64,000 nt of DNA from Armillaria gallica (GCA_037576215.1 JBANDB010000016.1:1550001-1614000); one strand, 5' to 3'; shown: positions 1 through 11,372, numbered from the stretch's first letter. The notes: generated from the sequence alone by a model not told the origin. Made by a program: numbers and translations.

Positions 1-434
1 GGAGATCAAAGGCCCAATGGCTTGTGTCATCCTCCGCTGGACGATATACGCGATAGCGATGCGTAGAGTCGAAGAACGCAGGTGTCATGAATCGTTCAGA
101 TTTGACTGAAATTTTCGTTATGTCTGGGACAGTTGCATCGAAGGGTTCGGGACTGGGAAAGTCCGTGAAGGCGTATAAGGAGGGAATAAATGTGTCAGAG
201 AAGTTTCTGTTGGGAGTTACTATGTAGTGGCGAATCCCGTCGACATCTATTCCTGCATCCCGACGCATGCAAGGTCGACTATGGCCACTTGAGTCAGTGA
301 AGTAATACTTCATACCGTCTCCTTGTAGATTGTTTACAAGGCGGTGGTGAATAAAGAGGAAAGCCTTTGTCCTTGGGAAGACGCGTAAAGGAAGAAACAA
401 CTCAAAGGTGGACGAATACGAATCCCTTCGCCAT
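1..434 (-). CDS. Uncharacterised gene, 3' part cut by the window edge
   Basis: Read on the minus strand, an open frame of about 140 codons runs from near 434 to the left edge without a stop. It includes the stretches FELFLPLRVFPRTKAFLFIH and FTDFPSPEPF, and its composition looks like protein. The upstream limit fits an intron acceptor near 434 (TTAAC-like branch point, then GCGAAG). There is no ATG near the start, so this is an internal or terminal exon. I recognise no domain. The gene is incomplete here, and it could also be a fragment of a mobile-element ORF. Confidence 0.42.
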
Positions 435-460
435 GAGTGACAAAATGGGCGATAACAACG

Positions 461-998
461 TTAACGCGGCATGTAAATTCTGTGGGTCAAAGTTACTAGC
501 TTGAGATTTTTACTATAGTACAATCTACGGACAGATCCTCGATCAGGGTCCTCACACTTCTGTTGAGAGAACACAGGAGACATCAAATCCTGCCGGATCG
601 ATTGATAACTTTCGATCGGATCTGTAGATGAAGCAACATCGAAGAGCATCAAAGGTGTATGACAGATGTTCTCGGATATTGTACCCGAATGGATAATCTA
701 TCTTCCACTGTAAAGATTTTTGCCAGTCTTCGCCTCCGACGGTATCCGCTTATATCCAAGTCTATTAATACAGCATCCTCGCCGCATAGACCAGGCTAAC
801 GTACTACCCCGGCGTAATACGAATACTTTCTAAAACCCTTTCTAAAACCAAGTCTAACGTGCTTGGGCTGGAAGCAAAAATTCTGTTTTTAGCGACAGAA
901 ACTTTGAGTCGACTTGTAGTGTGCACCGAGAGAATGGCATGCCCCACTAGGGCATATACCTGGCAGCATGATTGAATTTCCAGCCCTACTTCGTACAA
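461..998 (-). other. Possible upstream exons of the left-edge gene
   Basis: Two short open stretches on the minus strand (804-998 and 461-652) lie in the right order to be 5' exons of the gene at 1-434. Several GT..AG pairs could join them, for example a donor near 808 and an acceptor near 765. I could not find one phase-consistent path, so exon limits are not given. The alternative is plain noncoding DNA. Confidence 0.2.
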
Positions 999-1429
999 GT
1001 CCTGATTTGGGACTCCTAGATGTTCAGATGTCCGACACCGAAATCCAGATAGACCCTTAGTAGAAGTCTACAATGAATCAGCGACCCGGTCACCACTTGT
1101 TTCACAGCGATCGCTCTGGAAAGATATTTTTGAATCACGAATCCCTGAGCCTAGAGATTTGGTGCACGCCAATGTTTGATCCGAGTTCACTAATTAGGCT
1201 CGAAACAGACCGAAGTCACCAACAGTTCGATCCACCCATTGCGTGAAGATACATTATTTTTCAAGTCCGATTCCTGGGCCATGTACGTCTCTGACTTTTT
1301 TCGACAATGGAATGAGCTTCCTTAAATTGTGAAGTTGGATTTACTAGTCTTGTTGATGTTCCACATCCTAAGCGCATCGATCCCGTCTCAGCTCTCCTTC
1401 ATTTACGCGTCTGCTTGACCCTCAAGTAG
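999..1429. other. Intergenic, upstream of the F-box gene
   Basis: No gene is visible. The right end probably carries the promoter and 5' untranslated exon of the F-box gene at 1479. Confidence 0.4.
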
Positions 1430-1478
1430 GTAAGCATATACCGGGAGTATAACTTTGGAACTAATCCTTCATTTCAGC

Positions 1479-2789
1479 ATGTCCCGTCCACACTACATGG
1501 AAACAATCATGCCCGAACCCATCGTCAACCGCGTTCCAGTTGAAATATTTTCCGAGATATTTCGGTTGACATATAACCAGAAGGCTGACGGCAAGTGCGA
1601 CAATGATCTCTACCCAGGTCCAGTACAGACCACGCTGTCGTTGGTATGCCAGACCTGGAGGGAGATCGTCAATTCCTGCCGTTTTCTTTGGGAAGAAATC
1701 AACCTACATCATAGAATAACGCAGGATTCCCGCCGACACGATCCCCAGAGCTGCCTGTTCTCATCATTCCTCTCCATCGCATCCCAACGGGTCCATCCAT
1801 TCATTATCAAGCTCACATTCACTGTCGAGGCACCTATAGATGCCAACCAGCAGCGCTTGTCTGCCATCATTGACAACCGAGCCCGTAGCCTGGGTTCCGC
1901 TCTGATGCCTCATGCTGCAAGGCTTAAAGCATTCTCTATCACGACTAGTAGCTGGCAGGTGCATACCAGCTTCCTGCAGGCACTGAATGGTGCACATTTT
2001 CCGATTTTGGTGAATTGGGATTCAGTCTTCAAAGGGGCAGAGGAAGGAATAATTCCCGATATGGCGGGACCGGAAGATCGTATCGACATCTTCCAACCGA
2101 TAAACTTCCCGTCCCTTTGTCACCTATCTCTTGTAGGAGCACCGTGTCGTTGGAGCGAATTTCGACTACATAATCTCGTCTCCCTAAATATCGCACAGAT
2201 GTCACCACCCTTCAAGCCGCATCCTCGACGCCTGGAAAACATTCTCCAGCAAAACAGAGGTTCGCTGCAGAAGTTATCGCTCCAGGACTCTTTATATGAG
2301 GATCCGCAGATATACGCCCCCGAACTCTTTGATGACAACTGCCCTAAACTATTCTTACCGCATATCGAAGAGTTGACTCTTGGATTCATAACTCCCCAAG
2401 AGATTACGCCTTTCCTGTCGCATATCACTACCTCTCAACTCCGAAAGTTGATTATCAGAAACATTGACAGTTCCATACCCAAGGCTCAGATGCTACTGCC
2501 CCTACTTGGTTCCACAGTTTCTGAATGGCCATCACTTGCCGGGTTGCAACAAGTGACTCTGCAACATATGCGCGTAGGAAAGGAGGATGTGACGATCACT
2601 CTTCGACAATGCGAGGATCTGCTAGAAGTGCTGGCACAAGAAATCCAGGATGATGACCAGGTAGATGATGTTGGAGATAATGCTGAGGTGGACGACGATT
2701 CAGAAACCGGAACGTCGGATAACAATGGCAGCGAACACGACAACGAGTTTGGGTGGGATACAGATTTTCGTGATGGTGCGGAAGATTAG
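1479..2789 (+). CDS. F-box protein with leucine-rich tail region
   Basis: This is a 436-residue F-box-like protein. Such proteins bind Skp1 through the F-box and present targets to SCF ubiquitin ligases in cytosol or nucleus; no target can be named. The F-box lies at about residues 11-60: VNRVPVEIFSEIFRL, then SLVCQTWREIVNSCRFLW. The rest has irregular leucine-rich segments (for example LRKLIIRNID), and the C-terminus is strongly acidic (about 390-436). The start at 1479 is chosen because GT at 1430 and TTTCAG at 1472-1477, with a CTAAT branch point, outline a 48-nt 5'UTR intron ending just before this ATG. An in-frame ATG at 1455 lies inside that intron. The coding part has no introns. Confidence 0.8.
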   Translation: MSRPHYMETIMPEPIVNRVPVEIFSEIFRLTYNQKADGKCDNDLYPGPVQTTLSLVCQTWREIVNSCRFLWEEINLHHRITQDSRRHDPQSCLFSSFLSIASQRVHPFIIKLTFTVEAPIDANQQRLSAIIDNRARSLGSALMPHAARLKAFSITTSSWQVHTSFLQALNGAHFPILVNWDSVFKGAEEGIIPDMAGPEDRIDIFQPINFPSLCHLSLVGAPCRWSEFRLHNLVSLNIAQMSPPFKPHPRRLENILQQNRGSLQKLSLQDSLYEDPQIYAPELFDDNCPKLFLPHIEELTLGFITPQEITPFLSHITTSQLRKLIIRNIDSSIPKAQMLLPLLGSTVSEWPSLAGLQQVTLQHMRVGKEDVTITLRQCEDLLEVLAQEIQDDDQVDDVGDNAEVDDDSETGTSDNNGSEHDNEFGWDTDFRDGAED

Positions 2790-3265
2790 CGAATCGGATA
2801 CGAACCGAATATTACAGCTCGTGTTTTACTTACTATGAAGTTCGACTGAGTCCGGTAGGCCGGTCTGTTTCGCGCTATGTAGTCTATACTTCCTTGCGAC
2901 CATGAAGCAGGTACAATTTATCACTACTGTCAACTTCTCGCTGTAACCAGCCTTCCATGCATTTGTAGACCATTTTTGAGTATGCGTCAATGTAGTCCAG
3001 TGTCAGAGACCGAAGGTCATATGTGAGGCTAAAGGGCAGATTACAAGCAGCTTGTAGTAGTAGTAGCAGTAGTAGTAGTAGGCGTTGCACCGGCAATGGT
3101 CCCTATCAAGGGAACAGCCAATGTTTTCTAGGCTGTTGTTGACAAACAAGGCAACATCGCAGACCGCGAAGAACCCATGCCGCTGTGAACATCGTTAAAT
3201 TTCCGGACCAACACATCTCACGGAGTTGAATAACTTCGAAGGGACATGATACAGATATGATAATA
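2790..3265. other. Intergenic with a TAG microsatellite
   Basis: No gene is visible. The only structure seen is the trinucleotide repeat at 3055-3081. Confidence 0.5.
3055..3081. repeat. (TAG)n microsatellite
   Basis: About nine TAG units with one CAG interruption. A simple repeat likely to vary in length between strains. Confidence 0.85.
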
Positions 3266-3784
3266 TTAGTCCTGTATTGGGGAAATGTCGACCCATAACG
3301 CCAACAGAGCTACATACACTAGCTCGTCGCTGTAAGTACTTAGAATATCATAGATAAATTTCGCTGTTAGACCCTCAATCTTCGATACCTTCAGCAGGAA
3401 CCAAAGCTGCTCGAACTGGGAACAAGGGGATGACCAAAGATGAGTGATCTCTGGAATAACAACCGTGATATCAGATATGAAGCGACAACGTCGACGAAGG
3501 ACAGTGGTGTTGGCGCCGCGTTCGAGCAAAGCGTGAAGTTCGTCCTCCACACCGAGCTTGCAGAAGCGACAGAGGCGCCATCGTCGTGGCACAAAGGGAC
3601 GGTAATGATCCTTCCATCGCAACACCTCAATAGCCAATGTATGAGCGGACATGAGAAGGCGAGTCAAGGACTTCCGATGGGCAGGCACCGGAAAATTCAA
3701 ATAGGACTTGTAGTAGAAACCTTGGGTGATTTCGAAATGAACCTTGCGACACGGGAGCAATGGGGATGTCATTATAAAAGCCAC
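3266..3784 (-). pseudogene. LINE-like reverse transcriptase C-terminal fragment
   Basis: A 172-residue open frame resembles the region after the RT domain of basidiomycete LINE-type (non-LTR) polyproteins. The cysteine-containing motif RLCRFCKLGVEDELHALLE matches the zinc-binding zf-RVT-like region, and a helical tail ending in FIYDILSTYSDELVYVALL follows. No catalytic core is present, so this is a decayed piece. It has the same orientation as the RT fragment at 4446-5557. A repeat and a MITE lie between them, so the two may be remains of one element. A related C-terminal fragment lies at 40920-41310. Confidence 0.6.
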
Positions 3785-3788
3785 GGAG

Positions 3789-4470
3789 AAGTTAGTCTCT
3801 CGTAGACAGGCAACGATACGGGACGGTCTGTATATAGTCTGTTGCTTAATCGGGCCATATACCTTGCAACCCGGTTATTACTAATTTGATGGAAACCCGA
3901 CAGCGCATAACTAATTTATTCAGGGTCTTGGGAAGCGTTTGAAGAACGTAGAGTGCTATTTATATGCGATATAAAGCCTCTTATCGCATAAAGTGAATTT
4001 ATTATGAGGGGAAAGGCGGTACATGCATTATATTCTGTCCAGACGCGCTGACCGGCTTGGAATCGGCACTCTAAACTTGCCGCCGGTATCCTCAAATACT
4101 ATTTCTTTTAGCGCAGCGCCGGCTCACGGCAATCAAATTATGTCATCCTTTGTAAATACTGTACGTGAGTGGACAGTAGAAACGCCAGAATGAGCGTTAC
4201 GGTGAAGATTTAAGGAAACTCGGAAACGGCCTCTGAGTTACGCGTCATGGTTGCCTGATTAAGCAACGGCGCAAAGGTAATAGTTGTATTGTTCTAAGAT
4301 ATTCGCAATGTTACTCTGCTTTCGCGTTACGGAGGGTGAAATAGACAACGAAACAGTACCTGCGTTACGCGTTACGGTTTCTACTGTACACTCACATACA
4401 GTAACACGGTTGCAAGTAAACCCCCCCCCCCCGTTGAACAATAGACTACGGAGAAGTGCTCTTAGGCGAC
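3789..4470 (-). repeat. Dispersed repeat, inverted copy, split by a MITE
   Basis: Without the MITE at 4159-4401, this stretch read on the minus strand aligns with 46440-46895 on the plus strand. Shared blocks in order: a G-run after GTCTATYG, TAATTTGATKGCC, CAAGCCGG..AGCGCGT, CCCAAGACCCTG, TTAAGCAACAGACT and GTCTACGAGAGACTA. Similarity is perhaps 65-75 percent by eye. It ends just upstream of the LINE fragment at 3784. In the other copy the same end abuts a kinase pseudogene. It may be an LTR-like or promoter-bearing end of an unknown element. Confidence 0.6.
4159..4401. mobile_element. 243-bp MITE with TA target duplication
   Basis: The ends are 25-bp inverted repeats, CTGTAYGTGAGTGKACAGTA plus GAAAC, with two mismatches. 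The element is flanked by TA at 4157-4158 and 4402-4403, as expected for Tc1/mariner-type insertion. No ORF is carried; inner sequence contains GCGTTACG words. The related repeat copy at 46.5 kb has an uninterrupted site at the matching position, which supports a real insertion. Confidence 0.8.
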
Positions 4471-5557
4471 CGATCAATGACGTTCGTGAGTGATCGTTCA
4501 GCAGCAGCTTCAACATCCTCGATAAGCTGGATCACAGCATCAATAGTGAGATCGGCTGTGGCAGAAAAGGTGACATGTGGCGCCAGACGTCGTATAACGT
4601 GCAACAGGTCCGAAAACCAACACGCACATCCGTTCCTTGCCAGGGAAAGAGACGCTTGTAAAGCCAGGTAGGTACAATGCCGCTCTGGCAAGAAAAGAAG
4701 GTACTGCATATATGACAAGGCGAGCAAGAGTCGCCGGTAAGGAAGGGGTGTAACTCCTGTGCAATAAAGCAAAAAAAGACCATAAGCGCACGAGTCTACG
4801 TCATGTTCAATACAAATCGTACCTATTTCAGAGTGAAGAAACGCAACAGTTGAGTTCTCATGGACACCCAAAATGTGCCGGAGAAATGGGTTGGAGACTG
4901 CGTTGAGCTCTGCACCAGTACGGTCAGTGAGATCTAGGGTAATCTCACAACCAAAAATGAGGTAAGGATCGATGCGACCATAGTAGATCTGACGACCCTC
5001 TCTTGGAGGTATACAGCCACATTCATTGTCCGCACGAGAGAAGAGGGCATCTTTAGTGACGCGGGCCTTGACGGCCATAGCAGTGATATGTTTGGCGGAA
5101 ATGTAAGGATCACGAGAGTCGAAGCGCCAGATGAGTTTTGGGGACCGAAATTGTCATGAAGTTTGCTGCACACCACCCATAGAGATTATCCAAAGCGTAC
5201 TGCAGGCCCTGTGGTGACGTGGAGAAGAGGGTGACATCGTCAGCATGCTCAAGATGGGAGACATGACGGCCCATCCAAACAATGTCATCGGGGTGATCAG
5301 GGATGGATAGGATACATCGGTAAACCGGTTTCCGACTGGATATATGATCATGTAAGGTGAGACAGTGTGAAATATAATGATACAGGCATACGCACGGATG
5401 ACAAGGGAAGTAGCGACCCTAAGCAGGCGAGGCAAGAACGATGGGCACGAAATGCAAACACCGAGGAACGAAAGCAACGAAAGAGCGCTCCGTCGCAACA
5501 CACTGTTGAAGAAGTGACGGGCCCGGGGAGGTACACTGCCACCGCAAGCAGAACCAA
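4446..5557 (-). pseudogene. LINE-type reverse transcriptase remnant
   Basis: Minus-strand remains of an RT domain. The catalytic box reads HADDVTLFSTSPQG (the ADD codons lie at about 5237-5245), followed by LQYALDNLYGWCAANFMTIS and, after a stop and frame change near 5110, VKARVTKDALF and RIDPYLIFGCEITLDLTDRT, typical of fungal non-LTR polyproteins. Frame changes and internal stops show it is dead. N-terminal endonuclease sequence is not recognisable. Its 3' end runs into the dispersed repeat. Confidence 0.72.
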
Positions 5558-6311
5558 ATAGTGTTCCTAAGAAGGCAAGAAGATAAAAACCTGGTCTAAT
5601 TGCCTCGCTTGTCTGCGTGAATGCAGGGTCTTAGTTCACACAAGGTTAGCCGAGACGCGACCCCCCATCTTGAGATCAACGATGGGGCCCAAGTGCGAGT
5701 GATTATTGCGCCTGATTAATAAATAGGCTCGGAAATTCAAATCCAAGTCTGTCCAACGGTAGTCCAACGGAGCGTTTCAGATGCACTTAAACTCGTTGTA
5801 TCTCGATGTATACAATGGAAGGATTGCGTGATTTCCAATAAGAATACGTTCCGTACATCTTCAATGGCGACAGTCTCTTCATCTGCACAGCGATGGAGAG
5901 CGAAAATTGAGCTTTTCACGGTTCCCATTCTTGTGTGTTCGTCTGGAAGTAGTAAACAATCCTGACTTGCACAAAGGATTCGAAGTGATCATCCGAATCT
6001 ACATAAATTAGCGCCAGTACTTCACAATCAGACATGAGTTCGGACGAATGTTGGAGTTTCTGAGCGGATTTTGGGACCTTCGCCTGATGGCATGAGGGTT
6101 ATCATTTAATTTATAATTAGTTGGCAGTATTCTCGACAGGCGGATCGTCAGAATCAGGATCTTACATACCTGTTCTTGCGACCCGTCGTTAATGGTGCAC
6201 TAATGATGCGCGTGTATGATCACAGTGGCAAAAACATAGTAGTACAGATTGATTATTCCTACTTTAAATTTGCCCGGATATTGCGCCAGGTCTGTAATCA
6301 CGCCCTCAGTG
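5558..6311. other. Intergenic, nothing recognised
   Basis: Only short random frames. The right end is the 3' flank of the minus-strand gene ending at 6312. Confidence 0.5.
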
Positions 6312-8830
6312 TTACTCAGATGACGTGTGTGCAAAAGCTTTGGGCTTGAATATTGGTGCAGAAACCCATTTTGCAAAGGCTTCTAAGTCGTTTTGGGGGG
6401 TAGAGTAGATCCTTCGATCATTGTCGAGTGCACACTTGACGCCATTTGAGCCATCGAACCACATGGCTCGCTTTCGATCGACCAGCTGATTACTGCGCTG
6501 GAAATACCAAAGGATCTCCCGGATCCTGATGCAAACCTCGTTAGGCCTAGATCAATTGCTAATAACTACTCACTCGTCCATTTCATGTTCCATCATCTGC
6601 CAATTGGTAACGTGGTTCAGGCGCCAAAGACAAAGAATTTCTGGATTATCCAGACTCTTTGGATCCTGGCTAAGGTCTATTTGTACCGGCGTTAAAGGCT
6701 GCATGCGGGCGCTAGCGTTGGAAACTCCTGCTCGCCGAAGTGCTCCCTGCGTCGCTCGATTGATGAAGTGCAAAAGGTGTTTATCGATTATCAAGGGAAA
6801 GATGAGGTCGTGGCTTTCGTCAAATATTTCGGCTACCTCGCTAGTGCAGGTCGCTCGTAAAGCATTTATTTTTTTCTCTGTCCGGAGCTGGTCCTCAATG
6901 CCGAGATAGTGACTGAGGTCTGTATACCAATGAAACGTATTAAGGAAGGCTTCGGTTTCTTGGTTGTTAAATGTTTCAATAGATGAACGAAAGCTTTCAA
7001 GGTCAAAGTTTTCATCCCATGGGAAGCTACACGCAACTGTCAAACCCGCGATTCTGATGACATGAAACCATTACCCACGGGGGCGAATCATTGTAAGCGG
7101 CATCTTCTAATCCGCGAGTCTGGCTATAAGAATTGGCAGCCATCTCAGTGTCGCCTAGCCTGTAGTCAATTTTTAGTATGAGAGTCTCTATGAGCGGCTA
7201 CTACCTGCCTGATTATTCCTCTGAGGTCTAGTTCCCAAAGACTGACATGTCTCATGAACAGGGAAAAATTGTGCAGGCAATTCGAGCGGGATGGAATGTC
7301 AAACATTTGACTGTTAAGTTGTGAATGAGAGTAAGTTGGGCGCAGCTCAAGTCGCTTCTGGGTTCCCAGCATGCGTAAGTAGAAATCCAGGCAAGTCGTA
7401 GTCCATTTTCTAGATTTTTCAGAGGCGCGGGAGAGTACGAGCCATGGATCATGGCCTAATGCCGTAATATAGGAGATTGGAAAGCGAAGACCATATCCTT
7501 TGTCTGCATATTTGAACAACCTGTTCCTTTATATAAGTACACGAGTTCAGAGGCCAACAATAGGTACCTAGTGTCTCGAGTGGCCTTCCTTTCGCCGAGG
7601 TAATGTCCATTGACTAGGTCCATTGTGAAAGTATTGGTTCCAGCTAGTGAAAATCAGTCAAATGAAAGGAGAGAAGAGTGTGTTGTGCCTGACTTTCTAC
7701 GGCCCATATAAATCTCGGTAACATGAACACCTGACGCCCGTTATATCCAACGGAACATATATCCAAATCAAAATTGAGTAGGACATCGACCGGAGCTGAG
7801 ATGAGCTTGAGCACTATTTGAACACGCTGATGAGGCCATTTAGAGTACAGTGTGATTGTCTGCGAGTTTCGGACAACAAGGAATGGAAAGCCCTGAGGGA
7901 GATTGCTTCGATACACTGATGCAACATGCCTAATCTTTTCGTTGGCTTCCTCCGGTCCCAGTCCATAAATGTACAAGTCCAAATCTGAACTTTTCCACTC
8001 TTCGACTGTGTGGGCATTGGAAGTCTCATGAATCTCGCTCGGAATCGAAGGACAAAGCAGGGTTGCGAGAACTATGCCGCCAGCAACCATGACATGATCC
8101 CAATCTAGTCCGTCCAAAACCTTATCGGTTATCTCGTCCCAGGTCGAGCGGAAGCGTTGGATATTTGGTTGTAGGAAGACGACGGATCTCCTCCTCTCTG
8201 TCAACACCGAATACCCAGGTATAGAATCGATAGAGCTGCAGGACACTTTCAGAGCAATGCTCTGTTCAGCAGTGGTACCATCAGTCAACAGGCAAATTTC
8301 ATCGGCAACAAGACTTTGCTGCAGGTCCTCCATCCAAACAACTCCGTACATCCGGTGGGCCACAGCACGTCGGGTGATAGAGTGAGAGCGGAGGTGCTTC
8401 TCGTTGCATAATATCCTATACCAGAGTCGTTGGCTTTGAACTTGAATTTTAGAGTGAAAAGTTCGTACCAATCATCTGTATCATGCCTCAATTCCTTTCT
8501 CAGGGTCTCCGGGAGTCTTTCATCACCCAAAACGCTAGAAGCCATCGACTGCAAGTGCCCATGTATACCTGCTCTGTAAACTTGGAAGGGCAATCTGAAC
8601 CAAAGCCAGATATTATCTTGATATCGAGCTTGCATTCTGGTCACTGAATCGAGTATGCCTCGAGTGCTGCCATCTCCACCCAAGATTAAGTTGGGGTCTA
8701 ACCCTCGCAACTCCAGATCCATCAGCCTACTCATCTCGTGCTGGGAATCAATAACCCATTTCCTCCTACTTTCCAGACGCTCCTGTAGCAGAGAGATCGC
8801 GACATCACAGGCGGTTTTTGTTTCTGACAT
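6312..8830 (-). CDS. Nucleotidyltransferase-fold-like protein, 7 exons
   Basis: A 735-residue protein assembled from exons 8830-8469, 8415-7694, 7643-7568, 7520-7205, 7143-7079, 7026-6574 and 6525-6312. All introns are GT..AG, 47-61 nt, and the intron phases agree throughout. The acceptor at 7144 and donor at 7078 are the least certain. The central part has HVMVAGGIVLATLL, then about 40 residues later SSDLDLYIYGLGPEEA, a GG...DxD pattern like minimal nucleotidyltransferases. RVQIVLKLISAPVDVLLNFD and RLFKYADKGYGLRF follow. I know this last block from a widespread uncharacterised fungal family. Enzyme activity is an inference: the pattern could be a non-catalytic relic. No broken frame remains after splicing. 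It sits alone between transposon debris. Confidence 0.75.
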
Positions 8831-9640
8831 CGGCGTAGCGTTGAAAGACAGGTATGGGACCGGAAATTTAGTGATCCGAATGTGACGGTACTGTGCTTCC
8901 TTTAGTCCTCTGAGAAGAAATCAAGGGGCGCAAAAGTAGCAACTTTTCGCTCCGGCGGGACCAAGATTGCAGATTTTACACAACGTAAGTCCCAGTCGGG
9001 TTCAAATCAACCCAAAGCAATCTTCGTAAGTACACAAGTTCTACACCGTACAATCTGGGATGACTAGACATATGTAAACTGATCTAAGAACCTCCGAGCT
9101 TCGACGTTGCTACTAGTGATCGATCCAACGTATTCACTGAGAAACACGTACAACCCTGTGAAGATATGTGGTCTGTTATCTGGCGGATCAAATATGGGTA
9201 CGGCCCTTTACGGGAGAGTCGAAGAAACCAATCTTCAGCATTATTGGTGCATCAGAGATGGCCACCGCTTAGGCGCCGGATCGGCGTCCCTCCTGCGCTT
9301 GTATCGCAATTGACCTGTTATCTTAACTGTGATGGTAGACGACCAAGAACGTTAACGGTAGTGGGATTTTCCACTAGCGGCACGAGTTGATGGTCTTGTG
9401 GGCGAAGGAGCAGTTCATGTTTCCGCTCTGACGTACGACATGACAGCCGTATTTTCGGAGGGATACACCGGACACATCACTTCATCACAAGGTTCGTAAC
9501 ATCAGTTTCGGGAGCTAAGAATCATCAGGCAGCCTTCTTTTACCACGGGCTCGTGCGAGGAGGACGCAGCCGAAAAGGAGGGTGTTAGATTCTTTATTTT
9601 CTGGACGCCAACCGAAATTGCCTGTTGGCTATTCTGGATT
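8831..9640. other. Intergenic, nothing firm
   Basis: Contains the presumed promoter of the minus-strand gene starting at 8830. Two overlapping frames near 9107-9390 have no recognisable content and are not called. Confidence 0.45.
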
Positions 9641-9991
9641 TTGGACATGTGCGATAACGTACCGTTTATGAGGAGGGATAGAGTCGCAGAAGTGCTTTTC
9701 CAGTGTTTTGCTGCTGAAAAGTACCTAGTCGATATCGTACCGAATAGGTCCGGCCACGGGTTCAACTGTTCAGTGTCGCTTGTTGCGGAAGGCTTCCCGC
9801 ATATTCCGATAGACCGTTTTTTGATTGGATCGTAGGACAGTTTCTACTTCTGTTGAGTATTTCTGCTCCGGATCCGAAGATTCCAAATCTTAGTTCTATC
9901 CAGGAACAGTCCGCTGGAAATCTAAACAGATACCCCTTGGACGAAAGTTACGAGGAGGTTGTCGATATATCTTCAGATTCCGATACTTAGC
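9641..9991 (+). CDS. Possible exons of an unknown gene upstream of gene A
   Basis: Two overlapping open frames look coding: one from 9641 (MCDNVPFMRRDRVAEVLFQ) and one ending at 9991 with the acidic tail LDESYEEVVDISSDSDT. A GT..AG pair near 9701-9746 could join parts, but I could not fix a phase-consistent model. Same strand as gene A, about 180 bp upstream. Function unknown. Confidence 0.28.
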
Positions 9992-10173
9992 GAATTCTTG
10001 TGGATCTAAGTTGCGGAAATCATATCGGGTCGGAAGCGTATTAGACTCATTCATGACGAATTCATCACATACTTATTGGCGAACCAGTCCAGGTCCTCAT
10101 CCTGTATCGGAAGGCTGTGTGAAATCTATAAGAATTTTAGCAGCTTTACGAACATCTGCTACGACTAGCCAAT

Positions 10174-11372
10174 ATGTCTGCAAGCTCAGTACTCACGTAC
10201 GATGAGACGGTGTACCCCGCACACCAAGCTCCCCGCCTTCCCGCTCGTCAAGCAAAAGTCCCTTCTCCGGAACCTAGTTCCGTGAGCACTCCACATCCGC
10301 CTGGTGCCTTCAGTGCGCGCCGTCAAAATATCAGTACGCTGCGTACTGGAGGGATGTGAGTGACAACCAGTGATGAAAAGCAAGTGCTGGTAACAACTTG
10401 CACCTTCAGACTGAAATCCGTTGCAAGTTCCGAGAGATGGCCCGTACCTCGTGGAGTGTCTTTCTCTCCTAACTCAGAGTCAGACAGTGATGGGATATCA
10501 TCCCCCACTGAGGCTGGAGACACTTTTGCCAAGGATGATCATCAGTAAGTTTTTGAAACTTCCAATAATAAAATGTTGCATGGTTCATGTATTTCTCAGG
10601 ATAGGACCCCCGCTGTCACCATGCTCTTCGAGTGATGCCCCACCGTTCATTGCGAGTACATCCTCTTTACGCAAGAAATTCGATATACCCCCCTCTCGAA
10701 TCCCTAGAGGCAGCCTGCAAAACATATCAGAACCCCCTAAAAGGTCGAATATTGAGCCTGCTGTCCCCACAAACTTACCAAAGAAAACCTTCACATCAGA
10801 GTCAAAACGGCAAAGTATAAGGTACGTTTGCGCACGCGTAACTCTCTGATTGTTCTGATTTGTTATTCATATATACCAGAACAGCATTAGACGCAACCAC
10901 GTCAACGACGGCAACAAATCTCGAAGGTTTACGATCTCTGTGGTCACCGAGTGCAGAAATTCAAGTCACCTTCACTACCGAATCGGGAGAGGTGATGGGG
11001 CAACCGCGCACTAGATTTCGAGGTATTCCCTTCACGCTCTATGCAAGCACAGTGGATGTCGTCTTGCATCGTGTACCCACTCACCGGCTGAACCCTGCTA
11101 CGCCTACGACCGGCGACATTTATGTTCATCATATATTGACGCCGGATTTGTATCAGGTATTTTTCTTCGACGGAAAGACGTGGGTAAAGGCTAAACAGCC
11201 GGGATTAAAGACTGAGGGGAGACGGCCTTCTTTGGATAAGCATGCAGCAACTCAGCACCCAGGACATCAACAACGGTTCCTAGTTCTGCGAGGTGGCACT
11301 GTCAGGGTACATTGGTACACCCACCGAACTGAAGAAAGGCGCTCATCCGCTGGTACGAGCAGTAGATATTGA
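10174..11372 (+). CDS. Gene A: uncharacterised 343-residue protein, paralogue of gene B
   Basis: Four exons, 10174-10355, 10410-10544, 10600-10821 and 10880-11372, joined by GT..AG introns of 54-58 nt, all in phase 2. The N-terminus (SSVLTYDETVYPAH) matches that of gene B (VVYTYDETIYA). The middle is Ser/Pro-rich and probably disordered. The C-terminal domain carries TGDIYVHHILTPDLYQVFFF, then GKTWVKAK and RFLVLRGG. Gene B has PGDVFLHRVTKLDKYQIFLY, NWVMQNQ and RILVLRGC at the same places. GDIYVH-type domains occur in many uncharacterised mushroom proteins. No signal peptide or membrane segment is seen. The shared intron pattern argues for duplication of a spliced gene, not retroposition. Function unknown. 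Confidence 0.75.

Noticed and set aside
1455..1478. Upstream ATG as start of the first F-box gene
   Set aside because: It falls inside a likely 5'UTR intron (1430-1477) with good donor, branch point and acceptor.
8285..8471. A frameshift breaking the nucleotidyltransferase-like gene
   Set aside because: A 53-nt GT..AG intron (8468-8416) joins the two frames in phase and restores the conserved reading DDW|ILCNEKHL.
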